From Sebastes aleutianus (Eukaryota > Chordata > Actinopteri > Perciformes > Sebastidae): a DNA stretch of 64,000 bases. Of this stretch, positions 1 to 10,301 are shown in pieces; within the stretch, counting starts at the first letter, position 1, and every line of letters starts with the position of its first letter. Location: assembly GCA_916700875.1 (NCBI GenBank), contig CAKAKS010000062.1, positions 3,187,373-3,251,372 of the forward strand. Direction: 5' to 3'. Under the pieces are notes generated by a model that ran no database searches, was not told the origin of the DNA, and saw only the letters and a program-made list of their open reading frames with translations. The position numbers were made by a program, and so were the translations under genes.

Positions 1-14
1 CCCTCAGAGTCAAA
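1..14 (+). CDS. NLR N-terminal exon C, unit 0 (3' tail only)
   Basis: The first 14 bases equal the last 14 bases of the exon C copies ending at 2665, 8462 and 17512 (encoding ...PSES and two bases of K), followed by the same donor, gtaag. The rest of this exon lies left of the window. It shows that the array continues upstream. Confidence 0.75.
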
Positions 15-346
15 GTAAGAGATTGTTTTTACTGTAAGCTGACCTGGTGGAAAATTATGCATTGAGGATGAAGACAAAACATGTTCTGCTAAAAGATTTA
101 TATTCTTCAAAATGCAGCTTCATGTTCCTACTGATTGAGCAAGAAGATAATTTTCTGTATTATGCAACACACGATAGTTTTTTCTTCCAGATGTTGACAA
201 GAATCTTAGTCATATAAGTCTGAAAAAAACAGAAATATTACAGAAAAAACACATTCGTTTTTAATCAAATTGATTTAAACATAAAAATGACATAACATTT
301 GACCAAAACTCATTTTAATTCAACCTGTTCAAGCCAAAAGAGATTC
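15..346 (+). other. Intron after exon C, unit 0
   Basis: This matches the intron starting at 2666, 8463 and 17513, with several small gaps. It ends abruptly at about 346, where the intron copy (homologous to about 3062) joins LINE sequence homologous to about 6105. No gene is seen here. Confidence 0.7.
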
Positions 347-1005
347 CACTGATCGCAGAGTAGCATGGGCATCAAAAGTGCAAATGAAATGGTCAAGCCT
401 TGATGTTGAGTGTCAGGCTCCACTTATGTACGAATAGCTATCTGCAGGTAAGAGCAGCTGACTGGATAATATAAGATTGCAACATGTGTTTGGCAAACAA
501 TGAACACTTATCTGAAATGTCAGCATTCATATCACCAACCACATAAATACTTGTGGAATGATTATCATGAATAAAGGAACTTGTAAAAGCAAGTCTATTC
601 AAATATACATCCTCATTCTGTTTACACTCATAGGGTGTATATAAATTACATTAAGGATAATGCACTCTTTGTTTTGAACTTTAACTCTACAGCGATACAC
701 CAGTCAGCTTCAGACCTGATGACACTTATCACTGAGTCCAACTTTTTGTGCCATAGGATAGCCACACCTCCTGCTATCCTTCCTGTCACTATTCCCATAA
801 TAAGATCAGTTGTGGATTTACCAGCCCCGTGGAAATTGTCATTAAAAGAGTTCAGTTTTCCCAGATCCTGTTTTGGTAAAAAAGTTTCTTGTAGACATAG
901 AATGTCACAGTTTTGCAATAAGTTGTCAACAACTATACGACGGGCCCTGTCTCCTGCGGTGTTGCCAACGCACAGCCCTCAACAGTTGTAAGATACAACA
1001 CGTAT
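347..1005 (-). mobile_element. LINE copy A: endonuclease-domain fragment
   Basis: The minus strand encodes part of an APE-type endonuclease (CDILCLQETFLPKQDLGK; GGVAILWHKK; RSEADWCIAVEL), which cleaves target DNA in non-LTR retrotransposition. It corresponds to the N-terminal part of copies B and C. The reverse-transcriptase half and 3' end are absent, lost in the deletion that created the 346/347 junction. The start codon found in copy C (14357-14359) is changed to ATA here (1003-1005). The frame is also broken by small indels. The family looks like the CR1/L2/Rex group; I cannot place it more precisely. It is a dead fragment. Confidence 0.85.
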
Positions 1006-1756
1006 CAGAGTTTAAGTGGTCAGTGCGACCGTAGAACCAGTGGGCATATTTGCACCAAATGTAGAAATCGCTGTGCTAGTGCCACACCCTGTAACTCCTG
1101 CCTTGCGTGGCTCATAGTATCGCTGCACCCTTAATCACACTTTTCGCACATAAACAAACCTGAACAAAGGGGATTCTGCTTAAATGTAAATAAAAAGTTC
1201 TGTAGGGGCCTGTGAGTTGAATTTGATAATAAAAATAGAATCAACTGTAAAATGTGGAATATCGTGGAATTTGCCAAAATGTGGATACAATTGATAAAAG
1301 ATCAGGATTTTCCCTGCCATTATAAGTGTTTTTTCACAGCGTCTGAGCCAACTGAACAGAAAAAAACTATGCTGCTATCTTTTGGTGTCCTTTACGGGCA
1401 CGCTGCTTCTGTCCTCTGCTCTCTGTGTTGGTGTTTCATCGAGAGCGAGGCTCAGCTTCTCCTCCACACACGGACACACTAGTGGCTTCTCAGCGTGAGA
1501 CCTACAAAAAACATGAAGACTCTGACATGTTCCCTTGGCACCAGTCCATCTATCCCCTCAGTCACGAAGAGCCTGCTGGCAGGACCTCGCAAATATGTTG
1601 TGCTGGTTAAACGTTCAGGGAACCACCCTATGTTTACCATGACAATGCCACATTATTTTTCTTACCGTCTGCCTGAATATACCTGTATTCACATCTGAAA
1701 CACTCATTTTATACACTACGAAAAATTTGCTTCAAATCCTGGCGCTCTTCCTGGAG
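1006..1756. repeat. LINE 5'-flank segment, copy 1
   Basis: This stretch lies directly upstream of the LINE endonuclease start. It recurs at 6770-7520 and 14360-15027 (resuming at 16515). Short open frames in it are the same in all three copies but resemble nothing I know. It could be LINE 5' UTR or old NLR intron; the three copies alone cannot separate these. Confidence 0.6.
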
Positions 1757-1825
1757 GCTTGGTTTAGCAATATCTAAAGATATTCCTCTACACTTCAGTA
1801 ATGAACCTGCACCCTCAGACACAAA
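1757..1825 (+). CDS. NLR N-terminal exon A-like, unit 1
   Basis: The open frame encodes ISKDIPLHFSNEPAPSDTK, clearly related to the end of exon C (SKEMPLNFSNEPGPSESK), and ends at the same donor, aaa|gtaag. If the acceptor is ..ctggag|g, the exon is 69 nt and phase 2 to phase 2, compatible with exons B and C. That acceptor is weak, and the SMKSD half of the repeat is missing, so it may be a decayed exon. Copies lie at 7521-7589 and 16572-16640. Confidence 0.45.
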
Positions 1826-2063
1826 GTAAGTCAGCTGCTATATTCAAATTTCTACACAAAAAGTATTTGCCAACTAAAATTGAACAGACATTGTCAAATA
1901 AACTCTTCTTCTTAGTATCTGTGACAGCTGTCAGTCACCTAGAAAAGATGTAACAACATCGACAGTAGCATTAGTTTGTGTGTTTAGAGCTACCTTAATT
2001 ACCAAAAAAGATAATTTATCAAGGATTCAAGCAATATGAATAAAATCATCTTGGTGTTTGCAG

Positions 2064-2180
2064 AGTTCAGTACAGACAGAGAGCAGAGTCTCCAGTACCC
2101 AGCTGTCTGTCTATGAAGAGTGACCGGTCCATAGGTTATCATCCAGACTTCAGTAATGAACCTGAACCCTCAGATACAAA
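2064..2180 (+). CDS. NLR N-terminal repeat exon B, unit 1
   Basis: The exon is 117 nt, flanked by tttgcag and gtaag, and enters and leaves in phase 2. It encodes a 39-residue segment with RAESPVPSCLSMKSDRS and PDFSNEPEPSDTK. The SMKSD-type peptide is the repeated N-terminal motif of teleost NLRC3-like receptors, lying before the FISNA domain; its molecular role is not known. Because it is phase-symmetric it can be skipped or repeated without shifting frame. It can splice directly to exon C at 2549. Near-identical exons lie at 7861-7977 and 16911-17027. Confidence 0.8.
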
Positions 2181-2548
2181 GTAAGAGAGATGCTACTAAC
2201 TCATTTACATGACTCATTTTTCAGCTATCACCGCCAATGTTTTCTGTTGATTTTGTTTGTATGTTAAAGTTTTTACTGTAGTTTATTTGCTCACTAAAAT
2301 TTAACAAACTTTTTGTTACATAGACAAAGTTAAATGATTTGTGCCATCGTCCTCTTAGTATCTGTGACAGCTGTCAGTCACCTAGAAAAGCTGTAATGTA
2401 ATCAAAAAGGACGGCTACAAACTTTTGAACCTCCTAATTATTGACAGTAGCAGTAGTTTGTGTATTTAGAGCTAATTAGATGGCTTTAACATCAGAGAAT
2501 TTATCAAGGATTCATGTGATATGAGTTCAATCATCTTGGTGTTTGCAG

Positions 2549-2665
2549 AGTTCAGTACAGACAGAGAGCAGAGTCTCCAGCACCCAGCTGTCTGTCTATG
2601 AAGAGTGACTGGTCCAAAGAAATGCCTCTGAACTTCAGTAATGAACCTGGACCCTCAGAGTCAAA
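2549..2665 (+). CDS. NLR N-terminal repeat exon C, unit 1
   Basis: The exon is 117 nt, bounded by tttgcag and gtaag, phase 2 to phase 2. It encodes RAESPAPSCLSMKSDWS and EMPLNFSNEPGPSESK, a sibling of exon B. The B-to-C introns carry similar sequence blocks (for example a run beginning cttagtatctgtgacag before each exon), so B and C themselves arose by an older duplication. Copies lie at 8346-8462 and 17396-17512. Expression of this copy is not established, and it may belong to a gene whose NACHT part was lost or to one very long gene. Confidence 0.8.
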
Positions 2666-3289
2666 GTAAGAGACTGTTTTTACTGTAAGCTGACCTGCTG
2701 GAAAATTATGCATTGAGGATGAAGACATAATGTTCTGCTCAAAGATTTATATCCCTCAAAATGCAGCTTCATGTTGTACTAATTGAGCAAGAAGATGTGT
2801 CATCTCTGGCTACCATCTATGTTTGGATTATGAAAAAGAGTTGCAACTCAGGAAAATGGCTTAAATTATTTTTTATGCAACAGACAATATTTTTCTCTTT
2901 CAAATGTTGAGAAGAATCTTAGTCATATAAGTCTGAAAAAAAACAAACAGAAATATTACAGAAAAAGCACATTAGTTTTTAACCAAATTGATTTAAACAT
3001 AAAAATGAGATAACATCTGACCAAAACTCATTTTAATTCAACCTGTTCAAGCCAAAAGAGATTCTCATAAACACTGTGTTAAAAAGCTGATCTGTGTGAG
3101 TAACACACACACGCCCTCATAGATAAACTCTAAGGTCAAAGATTCCCTGTAAATGAATAACAGATGATATATGACCAACTAAAGAAGAAAATCATCATCA
3201 ACTGCTCCCGTGAGTGGATTACGGTTTGTTGTGCTTTTTTTTTCTCTCTCTCTCTTTATTTACTCCTTTGCTAGCGAAACAGGACGCTA
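2666..3289 (+). other. Intron after exon C, unit 1
   Basis: This intron is shared with 8463-9087 and, up to about 18004, with unit 3. It contains a CT-rich run around 3236-3258 and no gene. Confidence 0.6.
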
Positions 3290-4083
3290 AGGTTGCTTTC
3301 ACTCATAACCCATTCTGTTTGGTTAAAACAAACTCAGGTCCGTTTGCCTGGTTAGTAAAGTTTGTTTGGGCTGGTGTGAAACTCTGGTCATTCAACTCAT
3401 TCTAACTCTGGTGAAGTCCAAACAACCGAACTCTGGTCCACCTTAAAAGTTTGGTCTCGGTCCGCTTCCAAGCGAACTCTGGTGCAATTCCTTTCTGGTG
3501 TGAAAGCAAGCGAACCAACCACCAGCAAAGATGTGATTTTAGCATGATTTCAAAAGCTAAACTACTAATAAATCCATCTGCTGATGGTGAAATCTGTAAT
3601 CTGAAGTCCATTAAAAAGTGTGTGACAGCGATCCCACAGTAATACGCCTCATGCACGTGTCCGTGCGCTCCCCAACGTTTGCACTATGCATTCACACCAG
3701 CCATCTGAAAGCGTGCAAAGGGGCTTTTGTACAGTCCTGTCTCTACTATTATTCATCATAACATGTGGCCGATTTGCAGTGTAATAATACTAGTAAGGAT
3801 TATTATTATTATTTATTAATCAAAGAACACAAATATACACATCAGAAGCATTAAAGTGCTGCATAAACTTCTGTCAGTCACAGAATTTGATTTCCCCACG
3901 TGGGTCCTGATGATGCAGGATGACAATCAGAGAGTTACCTGTCAGTCTCTATAACTTCCTGTTTACTCCTCTGGTTGGTTTGTAAAAAGTCAGTGTGAAC
4001 AGGAACCGGACCAGAGCTAAAATGCAACAATGGATTATTTTTTCACTTGGTCTGGACCAAATGAACCCAACTACAGGTGTGAA
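3290..4083. mobile_element. Non-autonomous TIR element (MITE-like), unit 1
   Basis: The left end (gctttcactcataaccc) and the inverse of the right end (tttcacacctgtagttggg) are imperfect inverted repeats followed by related TTTGGT... blocks. The short frames inside do not resemble a transposase. The LINE begins within two bases of its right edge. A second copy is at 9088-9882. The superfamily is not determined. Confidence 0.5.
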
Positions 4084-4084
4084 A

Positions 4085-6769
4085 TCAATTCAATTCATCT
4101 TTATTGACAGACTCGAAGTCCATTAAAAAAATATACAACACCAACAACAATACATACATTAAAATATAAACTGACAATTTTTTTTATAAAAGACAGTTAT
4201 ACCAATGTTTCCACAGGGGTGACTGGTATCGTATAACACTAAAACAAGGATTTGACAGTAGCATGATAATGGCGTTCTTAGAATCATTTAGCCGACATAC
4301 ATCAGGTTTCTCAACATAGCCTGGAAAGTGTTGACACCTGCATTACAGAACAGCTCGCTTGCACTACACCACCTGGGTTTCTTAAGTAATATCCGATGCA
4401 GTCATTGTAGGCAATCTGAAGCTTATGCATGCTCGCCTTTTTAAAATTGGCCCACAGGGGGGCAATATAGAGGGGAGTGTAATAGGCTCTAAAGAGACCT
4501 ATCTTGACATGGTCTGAACACATGTAGAATTTTTTTGCCAACATGTTAGCTTGAGCATATAATATACGGCACTGCCTGTACATGTCGTCATCATCAGACA
4601 TTTGATCTGTAATAAAGTGCCCCAGATATTTTGTTTTATTACTGATAGATAAAAAGCCGGAAAGTTGAGGTCCCTATCTTCTTTTGTTATACAGAACATG
4701 ACAACACTCTTTTTTGCATTGTATTGCACATCATATTTGACGGGGCTGGTGAAAGTAACCCCCCTTGTCTTACTCCATTACCAACACCAAAGGGATCGGA
4801 GACTCGATTGCCACATTTGACCTGCATATTCTGGTTCGCATACCAATATGCCAAGATTCTTTTAATGCTGTCAGGCACGCCCCTTTGACTCAATTTCAGA
4901 AACAACGTTTGGTGATTTCCTCGGTTAAAAGCCTTAGCTGCGTCAATAAAACCGATTACAACAGAGGAGTTTTGCCTTCTACAGCTTTCGGCTACTTCTT
5001 TCAAGGCATTTATACACAAATCAGTGCCATGCTTAGCCTTGAAGCCAAACTGGTTGTCTGTGGTACCAAGATATTTACATAAACACTTTAATAAAATCCT
5101 CTCGAGGACTTTAGATACCACTCTGGCTAGTGCAATTGGCCTGTAATTATCCAGGCTCCCAACCTTGCCAGCTTTGTCCTTGATGACAGGCACAAGAGTA
5201 ACAGAGATCATTGAGTCTGGCAACTGTCCATGCGTCATAAACCCCTTAAAACAAATGGCAAGAAGAGCTGCAACCTTTGGGCTTGCAAACTTAAGATGTT
5301 CTGCAGTGATATGATCAGAACCACTTGCTTTATTGTCAGATAGCTGTTTTATTGCTTGATAAACTGCATTGATTGTGATTCCCAATGTGTCACTGTTAGC
5401 AATATTACCCACTTTGTAGGGGTCACTTTTAACACAATTAAATAAAGCAGAGTAATGCTTCCTCCACAACTCAGCTATGTTATCGGCTCCAGAAACTCCC
5501 TCTATAGTGCATGGTAGCAATGCATTGGCCCTATTCAGAGCTCCCAACTCCTACCAGAAGTCAGTGAGATTGTTACAAAGTAGTTTTTCAGCCATAGAGT
5601 CGGCTATCATAACTTGTTCGTGTTTGGAAACATAACGAACCGCATATTTGTAGCTAGCTTTAGTGAGCTTTTTGCAGTCCAGGACCTGCCCCTGTCTACC
5701 TGCCAGAACCCAAGCCTAAAAAGCCTCCTTAGCTTCTGCATGATGTGCAGCCACATGCTTATTCCAATCTAGCTTGATGTTGTGTGCCTTATTAGAGTAA
5801 GTAAAGTATGATCTCCTAGCCTCATACAAAGCTCCCACAATACCATCATACATAGCACAGAGGGCTTTATGTTGAGAAACGTCCTTACAGTTTACATCAG
5901 CACACATAACTGCATCTTTGGGTACATGTACATCACTCGAGAGGTTATCAGTTCTCTGATAGTATGACAAGACATCCTCATTAGTGAGCTTAGCCCAATT
6001 TAATTTAGAACTATTGACCTCATGAGTCATCTCAGGAAGATTATCAATATCAAGATTCATAATAAATGGTACATGATCAGACATGGAAGTCTCATAGAGT
6101 ATTTCCACTGATCGCAGAGTAGCATGGGCATCAGAAGTGCAAATGCAATGGTCAAGCCATGATATTGAGTGTCAGGCTTCACTTATGTACGAATAGCTAT
6201 CTGCAGGTAAGAGCAGTTCACTGGATAACATAAGATTGTTATCATCATAAAACTGCAACATGTGTTTGGCAAACAATGAACACTTATCTGAAATGTCAGC
6301 ATTCATATCACCAACCACATAAATACTTGTGGAATGATTATCATGAATAAAGGAACTTGTAAAAGCAAGTCTATTCAAATATACATCCTCATTCTGTTGA
6401 CACTCATAGGGTGTATATAAATTACATTAAGGATAATGCACTCTTTGTTATTGATCTTTAACTCTACAGCGATACACCAGCCAGCTTCAGACCTGATGAC
6501 ACTTATCACTGAGTCAAACTTTTTGTGCCATAGGATAGCCACACCTCCTGCTATCCTTCCTGTCACTATTCTCATAGTGGATTTACCAGCCCGTGGAAAT
6601 TGTCATTAAAAGAGTTCAGTTTTCCCAGATCCTGTTTCGGTAAAAAAGTTTCTTGTAGACATAGAATGTCACAGTTTTGCAATAAGTTGTCAACAACTAT
6701 ACGACGGGCCCTGTCTCCTGCGGTGTTGCCAACGCACAGCCCTCAACAGTTGTAAGATACAACACGTAT
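4085..6769 (-). mobile_element. LINE copy B (CR1/L2-like), defective
   Basis: This is a minus-strand non-LTR retrotransposon. From its 5' end (right) the endonuclease pieces lie at 6575-6172, the linker at 6108-5716, and the reverse transcriptase at 5547-4687 with FIDAAKAFNRGNHQT and NGVRQGGLLSP. Near 4738 a deletion of about 160 bases, compared with copy C, removes the YADD catalytic box and joins GLLSP to downstream sequence. The endonuclease start codon is mutated (6767-6769) and several frameshifts exist. The 3' end has the AATTGAATTGA-type short repeat tail of this LINE group. It cannot move by itself. Confidence 0.85.
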
Positions 6770-7520
6770 CAGAGTTTAAGTGGTCAGTGCGACCGTAGAA
6801 CCAGTGGGCATATTTGCACCAAATGTAGAAATCGCTGTGCTAGTGCCACACCCTGTAACTCCTGCCTTGCGTGGCTCATAGTATCGCTGCACCCTTAATC
6901 ACACTTTTCGCACATAAACAAACCTGAACAAAGGGGATTCTGCTTAAATGTAAATAAAAAGTTCTGTAGGGGCCTGTGAGTTGAATTTGATAATAAAAAT
7001 AGAATCAACTGTAAAATGTGGAATATCGTGGAATTTGCCAAAATGTGGATACAATTGATAAAAGATCAGGATTTTCCCTGCCATTATAAGTGTTTTTTCA
7101 CAGCGTCTGAGCCAACTGAACAGAAAAAAACTATGCTGCTATCTTTTGGTGTCCTTTACGGGCACGCTGCTTCTGTCCTCTGCTCTCTGTGTTGGTGTTT
7201 CATCGAGAGCGAGGCTCAGCTTCTCCTCCACACACGGACACACTAGTGGCTTCTCAGCGCGAGACCTACAAAAAACATGAAGACTCTGACATGTTCCCGT
7301 GGTACCAGTCCATCTATCCCCTCAGTCACAAAGAGCCTGCTGGCAGGACCTCGCAAATATGTTGTGCTGGTTAAATGTTCAGGGAACCACCCTATGTTTA
7401 CCCTGACATTGCTACATTATTTTTCATACCGTCTGCCTGAATATACCTGTATTCAGGTCTTAAACATTCATTTTATACACTACGAAAAATTTGCTTCAAA
7501 TCCTGGCGCTCTTCCTGGAG
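6770..7520. repeat. LINE 5'-flank segment, copy 2
   Basis: This is the second copy of 1006-1756, differing by scattered substitutions. It is the empty-site reference for the TTAA element at 15032: here the sequence runs uninterrupted through tcaggtcttaaacattc. Confidence 0.6.
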
Positions 7521-7589
7521 GCTTGGTTTAGCAATATCTAAAGATATTCCTCTACACTTCAGTAATGAACCTGCACCCTCAGACACAAA
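7521..7589 (+). CDS. NLR N-terminal exon A-like, unit 2
   Basis: Same sequence and phases as 1757-1825; it ends in PAPSDTK and the donor gtaag. The weak acceptor and missing SMKSD half apply here too. Confidence 0.45.
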
Positions 7590-7860
7590 GTAAGTCAGCT
7601 GCTATATTCAAATTTCTACACAAAAAGTATTTGCCAACTAAAATTTAACAGACATCATCAAATAAACTCTTCTTCTTAGTATCTGTGACAGCTGTCAGTC
7701 ACCTAGAAAAGATGTAATCTACGAAAACACCTACAATCTTTTGAACTCCTTATTGTCGACAGTAGCATTAGTTTGTGTGTTTAGAGCTACCTTAATGACC
7801 AAAAAAGATCATTTATCAAGGATTCAAGCAATATGAATAAAATCATCTTGGTGTTTGCAG

Positions 7861-7977
7861 AGTTCAGTACAGACAGAGAGAACAGTCTCCAGTACCCAGC
7901 TGTCTGTCTATGAAGAGTGACCGGTCCATAGGTTATCATCCAGACTTCAGTAATGAACCTGAACCCTCAGATACAAA
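7861..7977 (+). CDS. NLR N-terminal repeat exon B, unit 2
   Basis: The exon is 117 nt, phase 2 to phase 2, after gtgtttgcag and before gtaag. It encodes the same peptide as 2064-2180 except that the RAES segment reads REN, from a local gcag-to-aaca change that keeps the frame open. The SMKSDRS core and PDFSNEPEPSDTK end are intact. Maintained frame in this copy argues for recent duplication or continued coding use; the sequence alone does not say which. Confidence 0.8.
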
Positions 7978-8345
7978 GTAAGAGAGATGCTACTAACTCA
8001 TTTACATGACTCATTTTTCAGCTATCACCGCCAATGTTTTCTGTTGATTTTGTTTGTATGTTAAAGTTTTTACTGAAGTTTATTTGCTCACTAAAATTTA
8101 ACACACTTTTTGTTACACAGACAAAGTTAAATCATTTGTGCCATCTTCCTCTTAGTATCTGTGACAGCTGTCAGTCACCTAGAAAAGCTGTAATGTAATC
8201 AAATAGGACGGCTACAAACCTTTGAACCTCCTAATTATTGACAGTAGCAGTTGTTTGTGTATTTAGAGCTAATTAGATGGCTTTAACATCAGAGAATTTA
8301 TCAAGGATTCATGTGATGTGAGTTCAATCATCTTGGTGTTTGCAG

Positions 8346-8462
8346 AGTTCAGTACAGACCGAGAGCAGAGTCTCCAGCACCCAGCTGTCTGTCTATGAAG
8401 AGTGACTGGTCCAAAGAAATGCCTCTGAACTTCAGTAATGAACCTGGACCCTCAGAGTCAAA
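8346..8462 (+). CDS. NLR N-terminal repeat exon C, unit 2
   Basis: The exon is 117 nt, phase 2 to phase 2, and encodes SCLSMKSDWSKEMPLNF and SNEPGPSESK, with tttgcag and gtaag borders. Nearly identical to 2549-2665 (one visible change, AGACAG to AGACCG, in the first codons). In-frame splicing to exon A or B of unit 3, or to the linker exon at 20287, is phase-compatible. Confidence 0.8.
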
Positions 8463-9087
8463 GTAAGAGACTGTTTTTACTGTAAGCTGACCTGGTGGAA
8501 AATTATGCATTGAGGATGAAGACAAAATGTTCTGCTCAAAGATTTATATTCCTCAAAATGCAGCTTCATGTTGTACTAATTGAGCAAGAAGATGTGTCAT
8601 CTCTGGCTACCATCTATGTTTGGATTATGAAAAAGAGTTGCAACTCAGGAAAATGGCTTAAATTATTTTTTATGCAACAGACAATAGTTTTTTCTTTCAG
8701 ATGTTGAGAAGAATCTTAGTCATATAAGTCTGAAAAAACAAACAGAAATATTACAGAAAAAGCACATTAGTTTTTAACCAAATTGATTTAAACATAAAAA
8801 TGAGATAACATTTGACCAAAACTCATTTTAATTCAACCTGTTCAAGCCAAAAGAGATTCTCATAAACACACCGTGTTAAAAAGCTGATCTGTGTGAGTAA
8901 CACACACACGCCCTCATAGATAAACTCTAAGGTCAAAGATTCCCTGTAAATGAATAACAGATGATATATGACCAACTAAAGAAGAAAATCATCATCAACT
9001 GCTCCCGTGAGTGGATTACGGTTTGTTGTGCTTTTTTTTTCTCTCTCTCTCTTTATTTACTCCTTTGCTAGCGAAACAGGACGCTAT
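8463..9087 (+). other. Intron after exon C, unit 2
   Basis: Copy of 2666-3289. A short open frame at 8495-8707 lies entirely in the intron and matches no protein I know. No gene is called. Confidence 0.55.
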
Positions 9088-9882
9088 GGTTGCTTTCACT
9101 CATAACCCATTATGTTTGGTTAAAACAAACTCAGGTCCGTTTGCCCGGTTAGTAAAGTTTGTTTGGGCTGGTGTGAAACTCTGGTCATTCAACTCATTCT
9201 AACTCTGGTGAAGTCCAAACAACCGAACTCTGGTCCACCTTAAAAGTTTGGTCTCGGTCCGCTTCCAAGCGAACTCTGGTGCAATTCCTTTCTGGTGTGA
9301 AAGCAAGTGAACCAACCACCAGCAAAGATGTGATTTTAGCATGATTTCAAAAGCTAAACTACTAATAAATCCATCTGCTGATGGTGAAATCTGTAATCTG
9401 AAATCCATTAAAAAGTGTGTGACAGCGATCCCACAGTAATACGCCTCATGCACGTGTCCGTGCGCTCCCCAACGTTTGCACTATGCATTCACACCAGCCA
9501 TCTGAAAGCATGCAAAGGGGCTTTTGTACAGTCCTGTCTCTACTATTATTCATCATAACATGTGGCCGATTTGCAGTGTAATAATACTAGTAAGGATTAT
9601 TATTAGTATTTATTAATCAAAGAACACAAATATACACATCAGAAGCATTAAAGTGCTGCATAAACTTCTGTCAGTCACAGAATTTGATTTCCCCACGTGG
9701 GTCCTGATGATGCAGGATGACAATCAGAGAGTTAACTGTCAGTCTCTATAACTTCCTGTTTACTCCTCTGGTTGGTTTGTAAAAAGTCAGTGTGAACAGG
9801 AACCGGACCAGAGCTAAAATGCAACAATGGATTATTTTTTCACTTGGTCTGGACCAAATGAAACCAACTACAGGTGTGAAAT
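9088..9882. mobile_element. Non-autonomous TIR element (MITE-like), unit 2
   Basis: Second copy of 3290-4083, with the same inverted ends and the same position relative to the LINE 3' end. It was therefore already present before the unit duplicated. Confidence 0.5.
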
Positions 9883-10301
9883 CAATTCAATTCATCTTTA
9901 TTGACAGACTCGAAGTCCATTAAAAAATATACAACACCAACAACAATACATACATTAAAATATAAACTGACAATTTTTTTTATAAAAGACAGTTATACCA
10001 ATGTTTCCACAGGGGTGACTGGTATCGTATAACACTAAAACAAGGAGTTGACAGTAGCATGATAATGGCGTTCTTAGAATCATTTAGCCGACATATAAAT
10101 TTATACATCAGGTTTCTCAACAGAGCCTGGAAAGTGTTGACACCTGCATTACAGAACAGCTCGCTTACACTACACCACCTTGGTTTCTTAAGTAATATCC
10201 GCATGCAGTCATTGTAGGCAATCTGAAGCTTATGCATGCTCGCCTTTTTAAAATTGGCCCACAGGGGGGCAATATAGAGGGGAGTGTAATAGGATCTAAA
10301 G

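Noticed and set aside
1252..1700. Short frames repeated in three places (also 7016, 14623) as a novel gene
   Set aside because: Conservation is explained by recent unit duplication; no splice structure or known domain, and the frames overlap each other.
4765..5082. Plus-strand open frame of 105 codons, also at 12342
   Set aside because: It is the antisense shadow of the LINE reverse transcriptase.
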